The notes below the pieces were generated by a model, which saw nothing but the letters and a program-made list of their open reading frames with translations, was not told the origin of the DNA and made no database searches. The position numbers were made by a program, and so were the translations under genes. Shown piece by piece: positions 1 to 5,707 of a stretch of DNA of 8,637 bases. This stretch comes from JAUYIV01 sp035464675 (GTDB lineage Bacteria; Actinomycetota; Acidimicrobiia; Spongiisociales; UBA11373): assembly GCA_035464675.1 (NCBI GenBank), contig DATHSA010000047.1:1-8637 (forward strand). The letters are read 5' to 3'. Position 1 is the stretch's first letter; every line of letters starts with the position of its first letter.

Positions 1-127
1 GTCGGTGGGGGCGAACACCGTGAAGGGGCCCTCACCCGACAGGGTCTCACCGAGGCCGGCGGCGTCCACGGCTGCGAGCAGCGTGGTGAACATCCCAGCC
101 TCAGCCGCCACCTCAGGGATCGTGCCC
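1..127. repeat. Direct repeat, copy A (start of second FAS1 domain)
   Basis: Positions 1-127 are identical, base for base, to 436-562. The period is 435 bp, which is 145 codons, so the repeat is in frame with the FAS1 gene. Identity ends at 127/562, where the linker before domain 2 differs from the Thr/Pro linker before domain 1. The left limit is unknown because the repeat reaches the window edge. Confidence 0.97.
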
Positions 128-696
128 ATGGCCCCCATGTCGCCCATCTCGTCGTCGGTGGGCGGGAGGAGGACGGCGTCGATGACGTGGATCACGCCAT
201 TCGAAGCCTCGATGTCGGTGGCGACGACCATCACGGAACCGTTGAGGATGACGCTGCCGTCCTCGACGGCGATAGTGACGTCCTCACCCAACAGGGTGGT
301 GGCGGCGTCGAGCCCGACGACGGTCTCGGCATAGACCGCCCCGTCCACCACGTGGTAGAGCAGGATGTCGGTCAGTGCCGGGATGTCGGCGAGAAGCGCC
401 TCGAGGGTGCCCTCAGGCAGCGCGTCGAACGCGTCGTCGGTGGGGGCGAACACCGTGAAGGGGCCCTCACCCGACAGGGTCTCACCGAGGCCGGCGGCGT
501 CCACGGCTGCGAGCAGCGTGGTGAACATCCCAGCCTCAGCCGCCACCTCAGGGATCGTGCCCGGCTCGGGTACGGTGGTGGTCGGCGCCACCGTGGTCGT
601 TGGCGCCTGGGTCGTGGTCGTGGCATCGTCGTCTCCACAGGCGGCCGCCACCAGGGCGATCGCCACGAGTGCGACGAGCATCGATCGGATCTTCAT
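1..696 (-). CDS. Fasciclin (FAS1) repeat lipoprotein, 5' part (runs off the window)
   Basis: Surface-anchored protein of the fasciclin/BigH3 family, whose domains usually mediate adhesion or matrix interaction; the exact role here is unknown. Read on the minus strand from ATG 696, with no stop before position 1: 232 codons seen, C-terminus missing. Residues 1-20 form a lipoprotein signal: basic start (MKIR), hydrophobic stretch, then VAAAC with Cys20 as the lipidation site (Ala rather than Leu at -3). Residues 24-46 are a Thr/Pro-rich linker. FAS1 domain 1 spans about 47-180: H1 motif FTVFAPTDDAF at 80-90, YHVV at 114-117, H2 motif SNGVIHVIDAV at 165-175. After a Met/Gly linker (GDMGAMG), a second FAS1 domain starts near 191 and has reached its own FTVFAPTD at 225-232 at the window edge. 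The ribosome site AGAGGA (702-707) is 5 nt before ATG 696. The gene is divergent from the SDR gene. Confidence 0.93.
   Translation of the reverse strand, partial: MKIRSMLVALVAIALVAAACGDDDATTTTQAPTTTVAPTTTVPEPGTIPEVAAEAGMFTTLLAAVDAAGLGETLSGEGPFTVFAPTDDAFDALPEGTLEALLADIPALTDILLYHVVDGAVYAETVVGLDAATTLLGEDVTIAVEDGSVILNGSVMVVATDIEASNGVIHVIDAVLLPPTDDEMGDMGAMGTIPEVAAEAGMFTTLLAAVDAAGLGETLSGEGPFTVFAPTD
436..562. repeat. Direct repeat, copy B (start of first FAS1 domain)
   Basis: Partner of the repeat at 1-127, with no mismatches over 127 bp including third codon positions. It encodes the segment from TIPEVAAEAG to FTVFAPTD of FAS1 domain 1. Perfect identity at silent sites points to very recent tandem duplication or gene conversion rather than selection on the protein. 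Confidence 0.97.
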
Positions 697-807
697 GTCT
701 TTCCTCTCGTTTTCGCAGACCCTTCCCGGGTCCTCACATTTAGTACGAAGCAAAGTGAGAGTGCGGATGATCTCATCCACGTCGGCCACCGCTGCCGTAC
801 TCCTGTG
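697..807. promoter_or_regulatory. Divergent intergenic region, FAS1 lipoprotein / SDR operon
   Basis: This 111-bp gap must hold the promoters of both flanking transcripts. It contains an AT-richer patch at 739-748, unusual in this DNA, which on the minus strand reads TACTAAAT and is a possible -10 for the FAS1 gene. A small dyad GACCC-ttccc-GGGTC lies at 718-732 in the FAS1 leader. A perfect dyad GGATGA-tc-TCATCC lies at 765-778, just upstream of the SDR start. The SDR start lacks a good Shine-Dalgarno; TACTCC at 798-803 could be its -10, though only 4 nt from ATG 808. Confidence 0.45.
765..778. promoter_or_regulatory. Perfect 14-bp dyad, candidate operator
   Basis: GGATGATCTCATCC has two perfect 6-bp arms around a 2-bp centre. 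It sits 30-43 bp before the SDR ATG and about 70 bp upstream of the FAS1 ATG, a location suited to a regulator acting on one or both divergent promoters. A dyad this short can arise by chance. Confidence 0.3.
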
Positions 808-2235
808 ATGAAGAGCCAGATGACGGTCCTGGTGACCGGGGCCACCGGATACATCGGCGGACGCCTCGTCCCGCGCCTCGTCTCGCGCGGCCACGATGTC
901 GTGTGCCTCGCCCGGCGCCCGGAGGCCCTTTCGACACGACCATGGATCGATGACGTCACCGTCGTTCGCGGCGATCTCCTCGACCCCGGGTCCCTTCAGG
1001 GGGCATTCGTGGGCGTCGACGTCGCCTACTACCTCGTCCACTCGATGGGCGAGACGGGTGACTTCCGCGAAGCCGAGGAGACTGCCGCCCACAACTTCCG
1101 GGTTGCTGCCGAACGCGCCGGGATCGGAAGGATCGTGTATCTCGGGGGCCTGGGGGACGGGGAGTTGTCGAAGCACCTCGCCAGCCGCCAGGCCGTGGGC
1201 GAGATTCTTGCCGCCGGTTCGATCCCAGTCACCGAGTTGCGAGCCGCCGTCATCGTGGGGTCGGGTTCGCTCTCGTTCGAGATGTTGCGGTGCCTCACCG
1301 AGGTGCTCCCCGTCATGACGACTCCGCGCTGGGTTCGCACGCGGTGCCAGCCCATCGCCATCGAGGACGTCCTCGACATCCTGGAGAAGTCCGCCGACTC
1401 GGAGGTTCCGGGTGTCGTCGAGATCGGCGGTCCCGATGTGCTCACGTACGAGCAGATGATGCGCATCTACGCCCGTGAAGCAGGGCTGCGACCCCGACTG
1501 ATCATCCCGGTGCCCGTGCTCAGCCCCGGCCTCTCATCGCTGTGGATCGGGCTCGTGACACCGCTGCCAGCCGCCAAGGCGAGACCGCTCGTCTCGAGTC
1601 TCCGCAACGAGGTGACCGTCGAAGGCGACAGGCACCTCGAACTCCTCGGGCGTGCCCCGATCCCATTCGCCGAGGCGGTGCGTCGCTCCCTCGCCTCACC
1701 GGTCATGAGGCCGGACGACCCGTCCGTCACGCAGCCGGAGGATCCCGAGTGGTCGGGGGGCAGGGTCTTCCAGGACGTGAGGAGTGTCGACTCGACGGCC
1801 GCGCCGTCTTCTCTCGCCGACGAGTTCATGTCGATCGGCGGGGATCGCGGCTACTACGGGTTCCGCTGGGCGTGGGGGCTGAGGGCTGTGCTCGACCGGA
1901 TCGCGGGTGGACCCGGGATGAGAAGGGGGCGGCCGTCCAGAGACCATCTCGAGGTGGGCGATACCGTCGATTTCTGGCGAGTCGCCGACGTCGAGCCGGG
2001 CAGGAGGCTCTTGCTCCGCGCCGAGATGCGGCTGCCCGGTGAGGGCAGTCTCGAGTTCGTCGCACAGGCCGCCGGGGACGGTTCCCGGCTGGTCCAGTCG
2101 GCCGTGTTTCGTCCCAGAGGGCTCCTCGGACGCCTCTACTGGATCGTCGTCTTTCCCTTCCACCGGCTGATCTTTGGAACGATGGCCCGCCGGATAGTCC
2201 TGGCCGCCGAGACCAGATCTGCGCCTACACCGTGA
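808..2235 (+). CDS. NAD(P)-binding SDR (NmrA-like) fused to DUF2867
   Basis: Predicted NAD(P)-dependent oxidoreductase or epimerase of the atypical short-chain dehydrogenase class with a C-terminal DUF2867 domain; substrate unknown. The 475 aa length is as usual for this fusion. The Rossmann motif TGATGYIGG is at residues 10-18. Further family blocks are YYLVHSMGE from about 73, YLGGLG near 111, HLASRQAVG at 123-131, then ELRAAVIVGSGS, PRWVRTRCQPIAI and EIGGPDVLTYEQMM. DUF2867 runs from about 311 (EDPEWSGG) to 465, with GRPSRDHLEVGDTVDFWRV and the hydrophobic YWIVVFPFH near its end. ATG 808 was chosen because ATG 820 would begin directly at the beta-strand of the dinucleotide fold. Reading the frame back to 187 would only translate antisense of the FAS1 gene. 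No clear Shine-Dalgarno. The stop overlaps the next gene's GTG start. Confidence 0.92.
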   Translation: MKSQMTVLVTGATGYIGGRLVPRLVSRGHDVVCLARRPEALSTRPWIDDVTVVRGDLLDPGSLQGAFVGVDVAYYLVHSMGETGDFREAEETAAHNFRVAAERAGIGRIVYLGGLGDGELSKHLASRQAVGEILAAGSIPVTELRAAVIVGSGSLSFEMLRCLTEVLPVMTTPRWVRTRCQPIAIEDVLDILEKSADSEVPGVVEIGGPDVLTYEQMMRIYAREAGLRPRLIIPVPVLSPGLSSLWIGLVTPLPAAKARPLVSSLRNEVTVEGDRHLELLGRAPIPFAEAVRRSLASPVMRPDDPSVTQPEDPEWSGGRVFQDVRSVDSTAAPSSLADEFMSIGGDRGYYGFRWAWGLRAVLDRIAGGPGMRRGRPSRDHLEVGDTVDFWRVADVEPGRRLLLRAEMRLPGEGSLEFVAQAAGDGSRLVQSAVFRPRGLLGRLYWIVVFPFHRLIFGTMARRIVLAAETRSAPTP

Positions 2236-2816
2236 ACGCCACATCCCTCGCTCACGCTCAACTCCGGCGCATGCGCGGCATGACCGCGCTCTACCACCGG
2301 TTCTTCTTCCGCGATGTGTGGTTGACCGGCCTCACCTACCTGGTGCTGCTGCTGGCCGCCGATCTCGGAGCGAAGAGAGCAGCAGCTGCCCTTCCATTCG
2401 TGGCGCTTCTCGGTGCGGTGATGACCGCCTTCGACGCGTCGTACCTCGTGTTCGCCCGCCAGTACTCGATCAGGCTGGAGAGGCTGCTCAACGAAACCGT
2501 GGGCCAACAGATCCTCGTGGGCGGGGAGCTGGAGGACGTCTACCTGTTCAGGCTGGATGGGACCAAGGTCGTGACCATCGGCCTTCCCTTCACCTGGTTC
2601 GGCTTCGTGACGGTGTTCCTCACCGCACTAGGCGCCGTGGCCTACGCCGCGGGCGTTGCCCTGGCCATCGACGCCGTGGCCGGGAGCGCGCGCCTGCTTC
2701 TCGTGGGGAGCCTTGGAGCGTTGACCGCAGCGGCTCTCGCGGTGGGCATCTGGTGGTTCGTGGCCGGGGTTGGTGAGCGTCGCCTGCGCGAGGTGCTCGA
2801 CCGCCACTTCGGCTGA
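2232..2816 (+). CDS. Four-helix integral membrane protein, unrecognised
   Basis: A 194-aa membrane protein of no family I recognise. Hydrophobic segments lie at about 29-47, 54-75, 118-147 and 153-180. The soluble loop between helices 2 and 3 (about 76-115) carries charged, amphipathic sequence (RQYSIRLERLLNE, then GGELEDVYLFRLDG), and the C-terminus is charged (GERRLREVLDRHFG). GTG 2232 overlaps the preceding TGA as GTGA, so translation is probably coupled to the SDR-DUF2867 protein and the two may act together, for example on a lipid or quinone-like substrate at the membrane (inference). ATG 2271 (Met14) is an alternative start. The gene ends 9 bp from the convergent rudS-like gene, leaving no room for a separate terminator. 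Confidence 0.85.
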   Translation: MNATSLAHAQLRRMRGMTALYHRFFFRDVWLTGLTYLVLLLAADLGAKRAAAALPFVALLGAVMTAFDASYLVFARQYSIRLERLLNETVGQQILVGGELEDVYLFRLDGTKVVTIGLPFTWFGFVTVFLTALGAVAYAAGVALAIDAVAGSARLLLVGSLGALTAAALAVGIWWFVAGVGERRLREVLDRHFG

Positions 2817-2825
2817 TCGGCTCGC

Positions 2826-3791
2826 TCAGGCATGGTTGCGGAGCATCAATTCCTTCGGATGGGGATCGAGGTAGGTCTGGCCCTGGAGGACTGCGACGTC
2901 GTGTTTGCGGACCAGGTGCCGGATCATCGTGATCGGCACCACCAGCGGGACGAGCCCGCTGCGGTAGTCGGCGATCAACTCGCTCAGCTCTCGGCGTGTC
3001 GCCTGATCTTCGACTCGCTTGAAATGCCCCGCCACGTGTTGGAGCACGTTCGCATTCCGGCGACGTGTCGCCTTGCCCTTCATGGCCTGCATGAAGAGTT
3101 CGGCGTATCGAGCGGCGAATGCCGGACGGGGCATCCGGCGGCCCTCGGCCACCAGACGCCCGAGCTCCCGGTACCTCGTCTCGTCGTGAGAGCGGAGGAG
3201 AAGCTTCTCCCTCGTATGGAAGGCGACGACGTCGCCATGGCGCCACGGACCGGTGAACAGATCCTCGACCCGTCGATAGGCGAAGACTCTCTCGATGAAG
3301 TTCTCGCGCAGTCCCGGATCGTTGAGCCGTCCCTCGTCTTCCACCGGGAGAAGGGGAAATCGTTCCATGAGCGCGGCCGCGAAGACCCCCGTCGCCTGGC
3401 GAGTGCTCCCACCCCCGTCGTAGAGCTTGACCTTGAAGGGGCCACACGTGGGTGAGTCCTTCTTCAGGATGAACCCAGACAGGCCTCTCTCGTCGACCAT
3501 CTCGACCCTCTTCTTCGACAGGCGCGTCATCGCCGGAGTCCAATCGATCGAGTTCTTCCCATCGACCATGCGGGGGCCATCCTCACCGCGCTCCAGGCGG
3601 ACGGTGGGCCGAGGAACCCCCATGCCGACCTCCACCTCGGGACAGACGGTCACGTATTCGACGAATCTGCCGAGGGTCTCGACGAGAAAGGGCTGACGGG
3701 TGTGGCCGCCGTTCCAGCGGACGGGTTCACCCAACAGGCAACTGGAGATGCCGATGATGATCGGGCTCGAACCGTGATCCGAGGCGCTCAC
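2826..3791 (-). CDS. rudS: DUF523-DUF1722 protein, RudS-like tRNA 4-thiouridine desulfidase
   Basis: A 321-aa two-domain protein. DUF523 is the TudS fold, an iron-sulfur thiouracil desulfidase, and the DUF523+DUF1722 architecture is that of RudS, which converts 4-thiouridine in tRNA to uridine. Visible evidence: SSCLLGEPVRWNGGH at 16-30 with Cys18, TVCPEVEVGMGVPRPTVRL from 48 with Cys50 and Glu52, and LKKDSPTCGPFKVKLYDG from 109 with Cys116. These are the three Cys expected to hold the cluster. DUF1722 spans about 195-311, with REKLLLRSHDETRYRELG, NVLQHVAGHFKR and YRSGLVPLVVPITMIRHL. GTG 3791 is chosen because it overlaps the upstream gene's TGA as GTGA and lies 15 residues before the first conserved motif; extending to 4502 would read through two upstream genes. 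It is last in a three-gene operon behind two tiny membrane proteins. The family call is firm; tRNA activity is inferred. Confidence 0.88.
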   Translation of the reverse strand: MSASDHGSSPIIIGISSCLLGEPVRWNGGHTRQPFLVETLGRFVEYVTVCPEVEVGMGVPRPTVRLERGEDGPRMVDGKNSIDWTPAMTRLSKKRVEMVDERGLSGFILKKDSPTCGPFKVKLYDGGGSTRQATGVFAAALMERFPLLPVEDEGRLNDPGLRENFIERVFAYRRVEDLFTGPWRHGDVVAFHTREKLLLRSHDETRYRELGRLVAEGRRMPRPAFAARYAELFMQAMKGKATRRRNANVLQHVAGHFKRVEDQATRRELSELIADYRSGLVPLVVPITMIRHLVRKHDVAVLQGQTYLDPHPKELMLRNHA

Positions 3792-3904
3792 GGTTCTTGG
3801 TCCCGATAGAGCTGGCCGAACCGGAGGTAGCCGAAGAGGAGCGTCGCAGTCGTGGTCGTCAAGAAGACCACGACGCCCGTCACGAAGATGACGGTGTCGG
3901 TCAT
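3788..3904 (-). CDS. 38-aa single-helix membrane protein
   Basis: A very small unrecognised protein. One hydrophobic segment at about residues 4-26 (VIFVTGVVVFLTTTTATLLF) is followed by a short polar tail, GYLRFGQLYRDQEP. The positive tail predicts a cytoplasmic C-terminus (inference). ATG 3904 overlaps the last base of the upstream gene's TGA (TGATG), and its own TGA overlaps the rudS-like GTG start. Overlap at both ends suggests it is really translated by coupling, though no strong Shine-Dalgarno precedes it. The high Thr content of the helix (five Thr in 12 residues) is unusual. It could be a membrane anchor or partner for its neighbours; no function can be assigned. Confidence 0.72.
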   Translation of the reverse strand: MTDTVIFVTGVVVFLTTTTATLLFGYLRFGQLYRDQEP

Positions 3905-4101
3905 CAGAGGTCTCGTTCCCCCACGAGCACCAGCGTGCCGAGGGAATGGATGGCGGGTACCCAGAGCCCGACGAACAGGCCGAGTTCCCTGTCTTCGAAG
4001 AACCAGAGGTACACAGAGAAGAGGAACGAGGCGAAGGCGGCGGCCATGAAGGCCAGCTTGACCCTGTGGAATGTGGACACTCGTGGTCGAGTCGATGGCA
4101 T
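3904..4101 (-). CDS. 65-aa two-helix membrane protein
   Basis: Small unrecognised membrane protein and first gene of the rudS operon. A basic N-terminus (MPSTRPRVSTFHRVK) leads into helix 1 at about 15-35 (VKLAFMAAAFASFLFSVYLW). A short acidic turn (EDRE) precedes helix 2 at about 40-61 (LGLFVGLWVPAIHSLGTLVL), and the tail is GERDL. By positive-inside rule both ends would be cytoplasmic. ATG 4101 is preceded by a strong ribosome site, AAGGAG at 4108-4113, 6 nt away, which fixes the start; the open frame extends to 4194 but that part has no ribosome site and is disordered and charged. Its TGA shares a base with the next ATG. Confidence 0.82.
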   Translation of the reverse strand: MPSTRPRVSTFHRVKLAFMAAAFASFLFSVYLWFFEDRELGLFVGLWVPAIHSLGTLVLVGERDL

Positions 4102-4244
4102 CGATGTCTCCTTGTGGTCGCCTTGAGTACGGTGGATGGGGCCCGGGCGGATGATCTGCGGCCGGTCGGCCCCGCGAATTGAAGCCACTCGCACCCGACC
4201 GGGACGCCCTTCGATGTGCCGGGATCGGCCAATAGGCTGACGTC
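4102..4244. promoter_or_regulatory. Divergent intergenic region, rudS operon / 142-aa gene
   Basis: This 143-bp gap holds the promoters of both units. On the minus strand, TACTCA (4124-4129) could be a -10 giving a short leader ending in AAGGAG (4108-4113) and ATG 4101; this is weak. On the plus strand the leaderless promoter at 4210-4238 is much clearer. No strong inverted repeat was seen. Confidence 0.4.
4210..4238 (+). promoter_or_regulatory. Probable leaderless promoter of the 142-aa gene
   Basis: A -10-like TAGGCT at 4233-4238 fits TAnnnT and lies exactly 6 nt before ATG 4245. TTCGAT at 4210-4215, 17 bp upstream, is an acceptable -35. Initiation at the expected distance would put +1 at the A of the ATG. 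No Shine-Dalgarno is present, which agrees with a leaderless mRNA. Two other genes in the window share this geometry. Confidence 0.6.
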
Positions 4245-4673
4245 ATGGACTTGTTGGCGGCTGTCGAGGTGCCACTCGTCGGGGACGCCCGTCTGAAGAA
4301 CTGGGCGAAGATCGTCACCCATGTGGATCCCACGGGCAGCGACGGCTGGGCTTACGACGGCGACTTCATTGCGGCAGGGGGGATCCAGGACGTGCCGATC
4401 CCTTCGGTCCTGCTCGTGTACGGCGAGAGGGGGTCGCGTGACAGTCCCAGGGCCGAGGCACGTGTCTACCTCGTGAATCCCGATGCCACCCTGAGCCTGC
4501 ACGCCACGGCGTCGGGCAGGGCCTGGGCCCGAACCCTGCGTGATCCCGTGATCGAGCTGCTCGAGCGGGATCGACCGTTCACTCCGGATCGTCCGTGGGA
4601 CGAAGCCCTGATCGGATACTCCGAGGATGCCCTGCGCGAGGAGCTGGCACGCCGGACGAAGCGTGACGGATAG
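4245..4673 (+). CDS. Unrecognised 142-aa soluble protein
   Basis: I do not recognise a family. The protein has no signal peptide and no membrane segment. The N-terminal half looks alpha/beta (LLAAVEVPLVGDARLKNWAK, then DGWAYDGDFIAAGG and IPSVLLVYGERG). The middle has a strand-rich stretch (EARVYLVNPDATLSLHATASG). The C-terminus is helical and charged (DALREELARRTKRDG). There is no Cys, so a metal or redox centre of that kind is unlikely. ATG 4245 is supported by the -10 hexamer 6 nt upstream. It is divergent from the rudS operon and shares a 143-bp promoter region with it. A 97-bp gap separates it from the next gene, which has its own promoter, so it is probably monocistronic. Confidence 0.75.
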   Translation: MDLLAAVEVPLVGDARLKNWAKIVTHVDPTGSDGWAYDGDFIAAGGIQDVPIPSVLLVYGERGSRDSPRAEARVYLVNPDATLSLHATASGRAWARTLRDPVIELLERDRPFTPDRPWDEALIGYSEDALREELARRTKRDG

Positions 4674-4674
4674 G

Positions 4675-4700
4675 TCGGAGTCGACGATGACGTACTCCGA
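4675..4700. terminator. Inverted repeat just after the 142-aa gene
   Basis: TCGGAGT (4675-4681) and ACTCCGA (4694-4700) form a perfect 7-bp stem around a 12-nt loop, starting 2 nt after the stop codon. The place suits a terminator, but the loop is long and no U-tract follows, so an operator or chance dyad is also possible. Confidence 0.3.
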
Positions 4701-4758
4701 TGTCGGGGCCGACGCTCGTGTGATGCCCGCAATCGGCGCGGCCCCGTGCTACTCCCGT

Positions 4759-4764
4759 TAGCCT
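4759..4764 (+). promoter_or_regulatory. Probable leaderless -10 of the YvlD-like gene
   Basis: TAGCCT lies exactly 6 nt before ATG 4771, the same hexamer and spacing as the MFS gene. No convincing -35 was seen 17 bp upstream and no Shine-Dalgarno is present. The agreement with two other genes, rather than this site alone, carries the call. Confidence 0.55.
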
Positions 4765-4770
4765 CGGGTC

Positions 4771-5139
4771 ATGGCATTCATCATCAGGATCGCCGTCAGC
4801 ACCTTCGCGGTCTGGATCGCCGTAGGGGTGCTCGGCGGCCTGGAATTCGACGGGTCGTTCTGGAACCTGGCTCTCATAGGGCTGATCCTCGGGGTGATCA
4901 ACGCGTCGATCAAGCCGGTGCTGAAGATCCTGAGCATCCCGGTGATCGTCATCACTCTCGGGCTCTTCCTCCTGATCATCAACTGGGCGCTGTTCGCCTT
5001 CGTGATCTGGCTCTCGGGTCCCGATCAGCTCGATCTCGGGCTCACCTCGGCCGGCTTCTGGTCGACCTTCTTCGGCGCCTTGCTCGTCTCCCTCGTCAGT
5101 TGGGCGGCATCGACCGCATTGAGCCCCGTCAGTCGCTAG
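4771..5139 (+). CDS. YvlD-like membrane protein (phage holin family 4, PF04020 type)
   Basis: A 122-aa integral membrane protein of the widespread YvlD / 'phage holin family 4' group. Its members are chromosomal four-helix proteins of unknown role, some linked to envelope stress; the holin name is historical. Helices lie at about 4-24, 31-46, 54-80 and 94-117. Family signatures are NASIKPVLKILSIPVIVITLGLF at about 44-66 (N-x3-KP and TLGLF) followed by IINW, given here by its key residues Asn44, Lys48, Pro49, Thr62 and Asn71. Length is normal. ATG 4771 is fixed by the -10 hexamer 6 nt upstream and by the hydrophobic start. It stands alone between its own promoter and a possible terminator. Confidence 0.88.
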   Translation: MAFIIRIAVSTFAVWIAVGVLGGLEFDGSFWNLALIGLILGVINASIKPVLKILSIPVIVITLGLFLLIINWALFAFVIWLSGPDQLDLGLTSAGFWSTFFGALLVSLVSWAASTALSPVSR

Positions 5140-5191
5140 GAGGGACCTTCAGTCGTCGTACTGGGGTTGGGCGGGGCTTAGGCGACCATCT

Positions 5192-5209
5192 ATCCGGGGC
5201 CTGCCGGAT
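5192..5209 (+). terminator. Hairpin downstream of the YvlD-like gene
   Basis: ATCCGG-ggcctg-CCGGAT is a perfect 6-bp stem with a 6-nt loop, 52 nt after the stop at 5139. A second small stem, GGCCG-cggt-CGGCC, follows at 5218-5231. Neither has a U-tract, as is common for terminators in high-GC actinobacteria. The rest of the 232-bp gap 5140-5371 holds nothing I can identify besides the hairpin at 5325-5357. Confidence 0.35.
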
Positions 5210-5324
5210 CTGATGCCGGCCGCGGTCGGCCCACACCCGGTGCCGAACATGTCGTCACGGGCATCGCCGAGACGCCGATCACCGTTTGCTCGCCATCGGA
5301 GAACCGACGCGATCTCACCGCAGG

Positions 5325-5357
5325 GATGCGGGGACTCCGATCCGGAGCCCCCGCATC
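5325..5357 (-). terminator. Strong hairpin, probable terminator of the His-rich gene
   Basis: A 14-bp stem with one mismatch (5334/5348) and a 3-nt loop ATC at 5340-5342: outer arms GATGCGGGG and CCCCGCATC, inner arms CTCCG and CGGAG. It begins 14 nt beyond the minus-strand stop at 5372. There is no U-tract on either side, but stem strength and position favour termination, possibly for transcripts from both sides. Confidence 0.65.
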
Positions 5358-5371
5358 ACCGTGAGGACTGT

Positions 5372-5623
5372 TCAGGCGTTGCCCGGCGAGCAGAATCCGC
5401 CGTAGCCCTGGTGTCCGCCGATGCTGTGGCCGGAGTTGCCGACACCGGGGCCGTGAGCCGGGTCGGTCAGCCCGTGCTGAGCGGTCGGCACCACGTGGCC
5501 GTGGGCGAAGTCACCCGGGCTGGCACACGGGTCGCCTTCGATCACCGGGTGGGCGATGGCGGGTGCCGCCCCCATGACCAGGGCGAAGACCGCCGCCGCG
5601 ATGAGTGTGATGAGTCGTCGCAA
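5372..5623 (-). CDS. Small secreted His/Gly-rich protein
   Basis: An 83-aa precursor of no family I recognise. Residues 1-24 are a classical Sec signal: MRRL, a hydrophobic core, then APAIA before His25 (AxA-type cleavage site). The mature 59 residues are rich in Gly and His: seven His (25, 41, 43, 50, 57, 66, 71) and two Cys (33 and 78) near the ends that could form a disulfide. Pro is frequent, and little regular structure is expected. Metal binding outside the cell is a reasonable guess, not shown. The start is TTG 5623, fixed by AGGGAGG (5630-5636) 6 nt upstream and by the signal peptide beginning there; the open frame continues to 5752 but without a better start. It is divergent from the MFS transporter, with a perfect inverted repeat between them. 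Confidence 0.8.
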   Translation of the reverse strand: MRRLITLIAAAVFALVMGAAPAIAHPVIEGDPCASPGDFAHGHVVPTAQHGLTDPAHGPGVGNSGHSIGGHQGYGGFCSPGNA

Positions 5624-5629
5624 GGTATA

Positions 5630-5636
5630 CCTCCCT
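5630..5636 (-). promoter_or_regulatory. Ribosome binding site that selects a TTG start
   Basis: AGGGAGG on the minus strand is close to the perfect anti-16S match and lies 6 nt before TTG 5623. It is the reason for taking this rare start codon rather than ATG 5752, which would place the signal peptide in the middle of the protein. Confidence 0.8.
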
Positions 5637-5673
5637 GCTTGGTTGCCCGTGGCGTGTACCCGATGAGTGGAAT

Positions 5674-5693
5674 TCGAAACATCCGGGTTTCGA
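5674..5693. promoter_or_regulatory. 20-bp inverted repeat, candidate operator
   Basis: TCGAAAC-atccgg-GTTTCGA: perfect 7-bp arms with a 6-bp spacer, AT-richer than its surroundings. It lies between the divergent His-rich and MFS genes, 26-46 bp upstream of the MFS ATG, and overlaps where a -35 would sit for the MFS -10 at 5708. Size and symmetry fit a dimeric repressor such as a TetR or MarR type. No regulator gene is seen in the window. Confidence 0.55.
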
Positions 5694-5707
5694 CCGTCGA
5701 GCGTCGT

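Noticed and set aside
187..807. In-frame upstream extension of the SDR gene giving a 682-aa protein
   Set aside because: It overlaps the FAS1 lipoprotein on the opposite strand, which has a signal peptide, conserved motifs and a ribosome site. The extension is low-complexity Gly/Arg/His sequence with no domain.
2832..3455. 207-codon plus-strand open frame opposite the rudS-like gene
   Set aside because: It is a shadow of the conserved DUF523-DUF1722 coding sequence, with no promoter or ribosome site.
2620..3543. 307-codon minus-strand open frame
   Set aside because: Arg/Gly/Pro-rich translation typical of a shadow frame in GC-rich DNA; it overlaps both the four-helix gene and the DUF523-DUF1722 gene, which have real motifs.
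3792..4502. Upstream extension of the rudS-like gene to a 558-aa protein
   Set aside because: It would read through two small genes and into the antisense of the 142-aa gene; homologous domains begin just after GTG 3791, and family length is about 320 aa.
4771..5139. Holin-like protein read as a prophage remnant
   Set aside because: PF04020-type proteins are common chromosomal membrane proteins; no other phage gene, attachment site or integrase is present.
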